DNA of 64,000 nt from Lonicera japonica (taxonomy: Eukaryota > Streptophyta > Magnoliopsida > Dipsacales > Caprifoliaceae), in the NCBI GenBank assembly GCA_021464415.1, contig CM038469.1:16160501-16224500 (forward strand). Reading direction: 5' to 3'. This document shows, piece after piece, positions 56,023 to 64,000 of the stretch. The position numbers and the translations under genes were made by a program. Each line of letters begins with the position of its first letter. Positions within the stretch are counted from its first letter, which is position 1. The notes beneath the pieces were generated by a model that was not told the origin of the DNA, did no database searches, and worked only from the letters and a program-made list of their open reading frames with translations.

Positions 56023-57140
56023 GTTGCAACATGCTTATACAATTTTGATTCTAAAGTTGGATGAGCTTCTCTTGCCAACATGCCTCCCAAGGTGAAGAAG
56101 ATAGGGTAAGCGCTCCAAGCTAAGACTCGGGTAGGTCAGTGCTCTACACCATTGATGTTACCACTGCTAGGAGGGGCAGAAAAGACAAAGACATAAGCCC
56201 ATCAAGTACGAGTTCAGAAAAGATCTTAATGGGACTCCTTCACCACCATTACCACCACCAACTGAGGGTGCCAACCTTTCTGAAGGAGGAGGGCAGAAGA
56301 AAGAATTTATGGCTAACCTGATAGTCACTCCAGTCCAACTTGAAGATGTGGTTGGAACTTCCCCGGGGTCTAAGACTCAAACTGGCACCCTAATTTATAT
56401 GTTCATGGCAGGCTAATGAGGGAGTCAGGCTCTCTTTATGAGAGCCCTGCCTTTGTTTCGACCATCGTGATGGTCATTAATAATAATGCAGACATGGATG
56501 AACGTGCCCAAAAATCTATTCCTTAATTAAGGTTTGAGACTTTCCAAAACTTCTAGAAGGTAACTAATTCCCTTTACTTGTATCTATTTTCTTAATCGTC
56601 CTTCTTTTATTTGTTATACTTACTAATTTTGATTTTATGGTTGGTAGATTATCTAGTAATTTGATGTGTTAAATGAAAGGATGACAGTCTTCTCCAAGCT
56701 CTAACATGAGGGCCTCCAAAAATTAGAGAGGAAGGAAAAACCTGGAGGAAGATATCAAACCAAGAATAATGAGCTTAACAATTCAGCTACGGAGGTGGCC
56801 AAGCTGAAGAAAAAGCTAGAGGAGACTCAAACTGAGCTCGGTGGTAAGAACTCTAAGCTGGAATAAAGTAATAAGAAGTTGGCCGACTATGAGGCCAAAT
56901 ATGCTAAGCAAATGGGATACGACTATTGCTTCGATGAGCAAGTGGCAGTAGTTGTTAAGATTCAGATAAGGCTCTTCTAAGCTGGCTATAATATGGGCCC
57001 AGATGCAGCCTTCATCTCCTCTATCAGCAAATTGAGGGCTCCAATCTCCATCCTAACATATTTCAAATATGAGTAGGATGAGCCAGTGCAGGTTGCTGGG
57101 GATGATAATGTTGGAGGGGCTGTGGCTAGTTGAAATGTTG
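56023..57140 (+). pseudogene. Right part of the gypsy antisense ORF, coiled-coil-like
   Basis: Plus-strand frames give a heptad-like, charged sequence: NSATEVAKLKKKLEETQTEL followed by KNSKLE, then KKLADYEAKYAKQMGYDYCF, AGYNMGPDAAFISSISKLRA and a short acidic tail, with scattered stops. An earlier part (56139-56321) is basic. It runs opposite to the pol remnants at 58.5-60.1 kb and directly continues, across the copia array, from the coding-like stretch at 40188-40769. I read it as the antisense ORF of a Tat/Retand-type gypsy element. A host gene fragment is the alternative. Confidence 0.45.
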
Positions 57141-57479
57141 ACGACATTACAAATAATGACCCCTATCAATTTGGACTAGGCTTTCTATCCCTTCTTCCCC
57201 TTAGGCTTTATTCCTACACTTTTTCTTTTTGCTACTCTGTAATCGATTTATTTTTCGTTTCTATATGAATTATTCTGTTGTGAATGGACATTTGTTCCAT
57301 TTATGTCTTTATGTTTGGTTGTTTGATTTTGATGGTTGGATTTATCATTAGTTTTGACTTGGCTAAATTCACAAGTCTTATAAGCTCAGAAATAAATTAA
57401 CACTCAACTTTCATGCACCAAGTGTAGGTTTTGGGGGCTCGAAAAATACTTATTAAGTTACACACTTTAATTTAAATTA

Positions 57480-57965
57480 AAAAATGTAGTTCGTATAAGC
57501 CTCATAAGCTCAATTGGGCTTAAGTTAAATACTTTAACTTAGCTGAGAAAAATGTAAGCTTCACAAGCTCAAATATGTTTACGCTAAACACTTTAATTTA
57601 ATTGAACAAAATATAAGCTTTATAAGCTCGAATATGTTTAAGTTAAACACTTTAACTTAACTGACAAAAATGTAAGCTTCATAAGCTTGGATAGGTTTAA
57701 TTTAAACACTTTAACTTAACTTGAAGAAATGTAAGCTGCATAAGCTTAGATAGGCTTAAGTTAAACACTTCAACTTAATTGATAAAAATGTACGCTTTAT
57801 AAGCTTGGATACATTTTAAGTTAAACATTTTAACTCAACTGATAAAAATGTAAGCTTCATAAGCTTGGATAAGTTTAAGTTAAACATTTTAACTTAATTG
57901 ACAAAAATGTAAGCCTCGTAAGCTCGGATAAGTTTTAAGTTAAACACTTTAACTTAATCGATTAA
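57480..57965. repeat. Tandem repeat, about 60-bp unit, about eight copies
   Basis: A unit of the form AAAAATGTAAGCTTCATAAGC...GTTTAAGTTAAACACTTTAACTTAA is repeated with 80-95 percent similarity by eye. Each unit holds two palindrome-like parts: AAGCTT-N-AAGCTT, and TTAAGTTAAA...TTTAACTTAA. It lies between the integrase remnant and the antisense coiled-coil sequence. Known: Tat-group elements such as Ogre carry tandem repeats in this non-coding region. Confidence 0.85.
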
Positions 57966-58479
57966 TGAGCTTCTTAAGCTCGATAAGGAAGTTTTATTAA
58001 TACTGCATATTTACAAGATGGAAAAGCTGGAAAGCCAATATAATTTATTAATGGTAGAACTTTTGGACACATTATATGTGTTGGGGATAGGGTTTCCCTT
58101 TAGACCTTCTTAAGATAATAAACTCTAGTCCTAGTTGGGGCAGAGCTTCCGTCACATGGCTTGGTGGTGTTGAGAGTAACTTTTTTGAGGACTAAATCCC
58201 TAACTTGGAAACTCCTAGGCTTCAATTTATATTCTCTCTGCTAGAGCAAGGTTTGCTGGCAGGAGGCTAGATAGAATAAGGTGTTTATCTTATTTCTTTG
58301 GCTAAATCTAAGCCTTCCTCTAGAGCTTGGTCATTTCTTCTTACTCCAAAAAGGTCGACCTAAGTGAAAATAGGCCGACCTCAAGTGGTATAATAGCTTA
58401 TGTACCATAGGTTAAAGAAAAAATGGTTTCCCCTATAGACCTTATAGGAGTTGTTTTTAGGCCCACAATATAGTTGAGA
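57966..58479. other. Gypsy non-coding remnant
   Basis: The sequence is less AT-rich and probably represents the end of pol and untranslated sequence of the gypsy element. No intact motif is recognised. Confidence 0.3.
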
Positions 58480-58960
58480 GTTCTTCTACCCATATCCTAT
58501 TTGCTTTATTAAGCCTATTTTTTAGATATTGTTTGAGGCATTTACTTGTCCATTGCCTTGGGGATAACTAGAAAATGAGAGATACTACTAGATTTCATAC
58601 TTGTTAGAAAGATTTTTGAGCTTTTGAACTAGATGCCATTGTCCATGATAAGAGTCCTTGGTGTGCAAAGCAAGTGATGATATTTGATTCTGTGTAAGGG
58701 TTTTACTTCCACCTATTTGGTGAAGTAGTCTATGCCAAAAAGTAGGTATTTCTTTATTCCAACCTTATAAAATGGCCCCATGAGGTCCAATCCCCATTGA
58801 GCAAATGGCCAAAGGTTGGTTAAGGGATGGAGATCGATAGTAGGCTGTCTGATGATTGGGGACAGCTCTTGCAATTTTCATACTTTTGAAAATAAGCCAA
58901 TGCACCCTTCTGCATGTAGGGCCACCAATACCCCTGTAAATGAGCTCGGTGGGCTAAGGA
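58480..58960 (-). pseudogene. Ty3/gypsy integrase remnant
   Basis: Minus-strand translation gives YMQKGALAYFQKYENC near 58870-58920 (zinc-finger region of integrase) and, in shifted frames, QWGLDLMGPFYKVGIKKYLL then FGIDYFTK near 58715-58800, which contains the first catalytic Asp region of gypsy integrases. Frame shifts and stops are frequent, so it is long dead. Confidence 0.7.
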
Positions 58961-59516
58961 CCTGCCCTAGTGTAGCTTCAACAACTCCCTTCCTGCACAA
59001 CACCCCTTCTAGTGAAAGCTAGTATTTAGTAGATCGCACTTTGATTTTATGTGCTTCCTTACTGTCGGATGGGTGTATGCCATGTTTGAGGTAGGCAATG
59101 ACAGGGTCCATCCAACTGAGACTAGGTTAATGAACATAACATGACTTTACTAGGATTCCTTGTTGGGCCTAGGGAGGTATTTTACATCAATGGTTCTTTT
59201 CAACTAGGACTCCACTACTAAAGTTAGGTAGCTAAAGCATCTGGTTAACTGTTGTTAATTCTTGGGAATCTTTCCACGTAAGCCAATGTAAATGTCTTTA
59301 GGAGTTATTGGGTTAACTTCATATAAGCTTTCATTATCTGGTTTTGAGCACAATACTCCTATGTTTACTGGATGACCACAAGTTGTGAGTCACAGTTAAT
59401 TCAAAGATTCTGAATACCTAAGGCTTTTGCGTTCTTTAATCCTAGGATGACGGCTTCGTGTTATGATTCATTCTTAAGGCTTTCCCTATGTAGACATCTA
59501 AAATCCAAGTCCTTGC

Positions 59517-60093
59517 TTAAACAAGATTTTCAAAAAGTGGAATATTAGTTTTATTTTGATTTCTCCAGTATAATTGCCAGTTCCAAAATTTACCCTCCGG
59601 TGACTTTAGGACTATTCCTACACTTTCCCCATTCCTATTTGATGAACCATCAATGTGTAAACTGTAGGCTAGTGCCGAGTCTTCTTCTATGCCAATTCCA
59701 AGTTGATCCATCTACTTATTTACCTTTATTTAAGGTGTGCTAAGCCTTTCAGGGACTATCTTTTGACCTCCAGTTGGAGGAGCTAGCGAGCTAGCTGTTA
59801 TAATTGTGTCATCTGTAAATTCTGCTACAAAATTTGCCAAGACTTGCCCCTTAATGGTTGCGTGGGGCTTATTTTCAATGTGGAACCTATTATTGACATA
59901 CCACTTTTCCATTATTCCCGAGAGGTCGGCATTCCTTAAGGTTGCTCTGATGGGATGGGATGGGATGGGTTGTGAACATGTTTATAGGGTAGGCATTGAA
60001 GTAAAGTCTGAGTTTCCTTGATGCCGTCACTAAGGCAAATGCCAACTTTTCGAGGGGTAAATAGTTGAGCTTTGGGTCCATAAGGGACTTGTT
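59517..60093 (-). pseudogene. Ty3/gypsy RT/RNase H remnant
   Basis: Minus-strand frames read YLPLEKLAFALVTASRKLR then YFNAYPINMF (59890-60093), HATIKGQVLANFVAEFT (59730-59912) and LHIDGSSNRNGESVGIVL then KSPEGKF (59517-59711). This is the RT connection and RNase H of gypsy elements; the DGSSN-G-G-V-L-SPEG form suggests the Tat lineage. The upstream RT is cut by the copia LTR that begins at 60094. Confidence 0.75.
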
Positions 60094-60655
60094 TGATGGA
60101 GACATAATTCAAGGTTCGTTTGATTTTGCATATAGCTTGAACAAAATACTTTTGAAAACCCTATAAGAAGAAATGGATTTCACCTTTGTAGATTATGTAA
60201 AGAATCCATATGAGGAGATTAGGGTTTGATAATATCAATTGTGATCTAGTCAGATTTTTTCAAATCCCACTAGGCTATGAAAATAGATCATTTTCACCAT
60301 AGAAACGAATTCTAATTGTCCTAATTTTTCGCGAAATAATTATAACTTTGCATTCCAAATGACATATCCAAAAATTAGTCCGATCTAACAGTGAGATTAA
60401 AAGTTATGATTGATTAATGACTGGAGTACTAAAACCTAAAGATCTTTTATCGTATTCCCTCCACTATCAATTCTTGCACCGAGTGTGGACTATGGTATCA
60501 CAAAGATTTCTTCCTCTCTCAATGGAACAAATCCTATTTTGTGAGAATTCTTGTTACCATAAGAAGAGCCAAGGCATATATATAAGGCTGCAATAAGGAC
60601 CTTAAGGAGAAATAAGTGTTTAGGCTTCCTATGAAAAGTTGGAATCCGAATTCCA
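60094..60655 (-). repeat. Truncated copia LTR D
   Basis: 562 bp of an LTR of type A, cut at the TTCCA microhomology. It interrupts the gypsy RT/RNase H remnant. Confidence 0.8.
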
Positions 60656-61482
60656 TGGTGGATTCAGTAATGCATAACTGCTTGATACTCCTCAAACTAA
60701 TGACTCCACCTCCTAAAGTAAGCACATAACCTGAAGGACCTTTTAGAATCCCTACATCTGACTAAAAATCTGAGTATGTGTATCCAACAAGTACTTGACT
60801 GTTTGCCTGGTAAACCAACATAGAATCTCAAATCCTTTTAAGGTACTTAAGTATAGGTTTTACCGCAGTCTAGTGCTCTTACCCTGGATTAGACTGTTAT
60901 CTACTAACTATGCCAACAGTTAACCAAATTTTTAGTCTAGTACACAACATAACATACATGAGGATTCTTACTGTCGAAGCATAAGGAACTGCCTCTATCC
61001 TCTCTATCTCATCAGGTGTTTTAGGACACTAATCTTGGATAAAGTGATTCTATGCCTAAAAGGGAGAAACCCATTCTTGGAATATGTATATTAAATCTGG
61101 TATGAATTGTATCGATGTAAGTACCTTGCACTAAGCCCAACATCCTATTTTTTCAATCTCGCAAAAGCTTAACACTAAGGTTGTGACTAGCTTTTCCCAA
61201 AACCTTCATATCGAACTGAATTGATGGCTATACCCTCACTGAAAATAATAGTCACATGTTGCTTCCAATAAGTAAGATATCATCCATAGACAATACCAGG
61301 AATACCACTACATTTTCATTGCGCCTTTTGTTCACACAAGACTTATCTAGACATTGATCAAAACCAAAAGACTTGATTGCCTAATCAAAACGAACGTTCC
61401 AAGATCTAGACGCTTGCTTAAACCCATAAATGAACTTCTTAAGCTTGCATAACATGTGCTTATGGCCCTTTGCTATGAATTA

Positions 61483-61677
61483 TTATGGTTGCATCATATA
61501 TATGCTTTCATCAAGACTTCCATTAAGAAAAGCTATCTTGACATCCATTTGCCAGATCTTATAATCAAGATGAGTTACAATGGATAAGAGAATTTGAATC
61601 AACTTTAGCATGGCTACCGGCAAAAAAGTTTCATCATAATCGATCCCTTCTTTCTGAGTGAACCTTTTTAGCAACAA
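61483..61677 (-). pseudogene. Copia RT fragment (third copy)
   Basis: [20 protein letters not shown] and MDVKIAFLNGSLDESIYMMQ are recognisable copia RT motifs, including the first catalytic Asp in MDV. It is interrupted on both sides. Confidence 0.8.
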
Positions 61678-62418
61678 GCCTTTATTTAAACTCGTCTAAT
61701 CCTCTATATCTCTTTTATACCCACTTGCATCTGATAGGATTTATCCTTTCGGGTGGTTTTACAAGTTCACAGACATAGTACATGGACTCCTTTTTTAGAT
61801 TTCATAACCCTTTTCCATTTTTTTGCATTTTTATCTTGAAGTGCTTCAATGTAGTTAAAAGGGTCCGTTTCTTGTTCATAAGGGACCTTGTCATGAGACT
61901 CTCCTAAGAACATAAAATGATCAATTTGATGAACAAACCTCATACTATAACGAGGCACTACTTGTGTTTATGTACCTTGTGCAAATATTGAACTTGCTAA
62001 CTCACTATTCACATGTTGTGTTGGGTTGGGAACCTACATATTAGTGGTTTGTTCAAGATGTGCACGTGTATCCGCGATCCCCCCAACTACAAAAAAGTAA
62101 TGGAATGTCGATATCCATTTATTGTTGTATTTCCTCTTGTACTAAGGTATAGACGAATTGTGCCATGTTTCTCTCTCCTCTCAATTCCTCTAGAACAACA
62201 CTACTCCTAGACTTGTGGTCCATGATATAATCCTCTTATAAAAATTTGGCATTGGTAACAATAACCTTACATTATTGAGGATTATAAAATAAGCCAGCAT
62301 TGGTTTCTTTTGGATACCCAACAAAGAAACAAACTTTTGTCCTTGATTCTAACTTATCTACATTACCTTTCAGCATGTGTGCTGGACTACCCCATAGCCG
62401 AATATGCTTTAAACTGGG

Positions 62419-62643
62419 CTAACGTTCGCTCCACAATTCTGTGGATGTAGTAAGTACTGACTTTGATAGTACCAAGTTGAGAATATATACTGCTGTTTCT
62501 AATGCATATCCCCAAAAGGAATCAGGTAGGTATGAATAACTCATCATAGATCTTACCACTTTCATAAGAGTCTTATTCCTTCTTTCTGCTACACCATTAT
62601 GATGTGGCATCCCTGGTGCAAACCACCTGGGACGTAATCCCAT
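62419..62643 (-). pseudogene. Copia integrase core fragment (third copy)
   Basis: The frame contains [19 protein letters not shown] and [18 protein letters not shown]. The catalytic Glu is present, as in region 1 and unlike region 2. Upstream parts are in other frames. Confidence 0.8.
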
Positions 62644-63285
62644 TATCTAATAAGTATTACTTGAACTCTCCTAAGAGGTATTTACCACAAGGATTATAGT
62701 GATTTGATACATTTTCCTAGAAGCTTCTCTATTTATGACTTGAATTCTTTGAATTTTTCAAAGGCTTCAAATTACGCCGCATTAAGTAAATGTATCTATA
62801 GCTTGAATAATCATCATTAAATATGGTGAAATACTCAAACCCTCCTCTAGCCTGGACATTCGTGTGACGATATGAATAAGAGTGAACCAGTTTTAACTAT
62901 TCTTTAGCGCTATAGCCTTTTGCCGAGAATGGTCTCTTAGTCATTTTACCTTCTAAACAAGATCAGAAACTGGAAGTGCCTCCATTTCCAATGAACCTAA
63001 TGGTCCATTTTCAACCAATCTTTGAATTTTTTTTAGAATAATATGACCAAGGCGTAAGTGCCAAAAATACGTTTTGTTCATTTTTTAAGATTCCTTTATT
63101 TTAATTGGTAAAATAATAGTGCTATTCAATTCACTCACTTGCAGTACTGACAAGTCAGGATTAATAATATAAAGATCAATCACTAATGTACCAGAACAAA
63201 CAAATTGTTTATTTTTCCTAATGATAACTGATTTATCATTAAAATGAACAAAACATCTATCTTAAACCAATCTAGAAATAGGAAT

Positions 63286-63724
63286 TTAATTCCTTTTAAT
63301 GGAAGATACATATAAACAATTCTTAATTTCTAAAATCCTATCTTGACTAAACTGAAGATAAATATCTTTTACTACAACTTTGCCACATTCGTAGCTGCCC
63401 ATACGAAGAAATTTTTTCTCTATTTTCAAGTTGTCGGGTTTCCTGGAACCCTTGCAAATTATTGCAAGCATGATTAGTGGCTCCCGAATCTACACACCAG
63501 GTACTGGTAGATCAAACCACTAAACAAGATACAATAACAAATAGATTAAATTTACGTATGTTGTTTTGACGATTTACAAAACGGAGACAATCATTCTTCA
63601 AATGCACTTTATGCTTACTATGAAAACATTGATCCACAGGTTTTTTCACTTTTCCTTGAGATTCAACAACTGTTGCATGCGTTTCTCTTTGTGGGACTAT
63701 AGCTTGTGTGTTCTTCTTTTTCAT
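63286..63724 (-). pseudogene. Copia zinc knuckle and protease fragment (third copy)
   Basis: 63512-63724 reads SQGKVKKPVDQCFHSKHKVH with a mutated knuckle (FHSKHKVHLKNDC, first Cys lost) and has a sense codon where region 2 has TGA. 63286-63471 has QFSQDRILEIKNCLYVSSI from the protease C-terminal region. Confidence 0.75.
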
Positions 63725-64000
63725 TTCTTGCTTTTAGGCATATAAGTAGAAGCTTTCTTAGTCACTAGAGCACTAGATAGCTTACCAAGGAGTCCCTCAG
63801 CCACTTGGAATTCTTTAAGAAGTTCCAACAATGAATAATTAAGCTTATCCATATTGTAATTCTATTGGTATCCCTTAAATGAGTCTGGCAGTGATTGGAG
63901 AATGATATCGACCTGAGTTTCCCCATCGATGTCAGCTCCATGGATCTCTAGTTCATTCAGAAGACCAATCATCTTCAAAACATGATTCTTAACCCGGGTT

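Larger units (their letters stand above)
60094..64000 (-). mobile_element. Third copia copy of the same family, truncated LTR, runs off the window
   Basis: Its 3' LTR starts TGATGGAGACATAATTC at 60094 and follows LTR A to about 60650. It then jumps straight into RNase H sequence (TTCCATGGTGGATTCAG) at a shared TTCCA (60651-60655), so the rest of the LTR, the polypurine tract and the end of pol are deleted. In element order from the right: gag (63730-64000 and beyond), zinc knuckle and protease (63286-63724), integrase (62419-63000, [11 protein letters not shown] kept), RT (61390-61960) and RNase H (60660-61300). All frames are broken. At the RT position where both units of the array have TAG it has TGG (complement 61399-61401). 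The 5' LTR lies beyond the window. Confidence 0.85.

Overview
The window is repeat-rich, AT-rich nuclear DNA of a flowering plant, most likely a eudicot. The evidence is one intron-rich conserved plant gene set among plant-type transposons: CACTA, hAT, Tourist-like, Stowaway, MULE and Helitron elements, an RTE LINE, TRIMs, Ty1/copia and Ty3/gypsy. I cannot name the species. There are no operons, rRNA, tRNA or CRISPR arrays.

Layout: 287-5684 is a CACTA transposon with perfect ends and an ATT target duplication. It carries a captured, stop-containing exon of an SPX-MFS (PHT5-type vacuolar phosphate transporter) gene and a nested hAT-type element. 6653-10083 is a 3.4 kb solo LTR with a perfect TCACA duplication. 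12395-14526 holds hAT-like GGTAC-rich sequence, a Helitron (13553-14347) and a 97-bp tandem duplication that starts on the Helitron end. 15006-26118 (+) is the only intact cellular gene I can support: an 11-exon CYP65/PUB49-type U-box cyclophilin of about 591 residues. Its introns hold many insertions: a foldback MITE pair (intron 2); a Tourist-like MITE (intron 3); an RTE LINE with a long open reverse-transcriptase frame, a Tourist-like MITE split by a hAT remnant, and a TRIM (intron 7); and a second TRIM (intron 9).

26692-27971 is another Tourist-like MITE, hit by a Pack-MULE that carries a broken PWWP-domain fragment. 29611-33844 has several foldback MITEs, including two Stowaways. 34030-37544 is a second LTR of the 3.4 kb family, with a nested MITE and a perfect 3 x 132-bp repeat. 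37909-39470 is a TRIM-like element split by a 1.1 kb solo LTR.

From about 39.5 kb to the end the sequence reads as a decayed Ty3/gypsy element in minus orientation (probably Tat lineage), invaded twice by one Ty1/copia family, also minus. The first invasion, 40770-56022, is an LTR-internal-LTR-internal-LTR array with near-matching outer target duplications. The second, 60094 to the window end, lost most of its 3' LTR through a deletion at 5 bp of microhomology. Between them lie the gypsy RNase H and integrase remnants, a tandem-repeat block and a coiled-coil sequence read antisense to pol. The two copia internal regions share one nonsense codon in RT that the third copy lacks, which fits amplification in place.

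I see no new enzymatic system. The unusual content is structural: gene-fragment capture by two DNA transposon classes, deep nesting, mosaic LTRs, and a conserved gene that apparently tolerates a heavy intron load.
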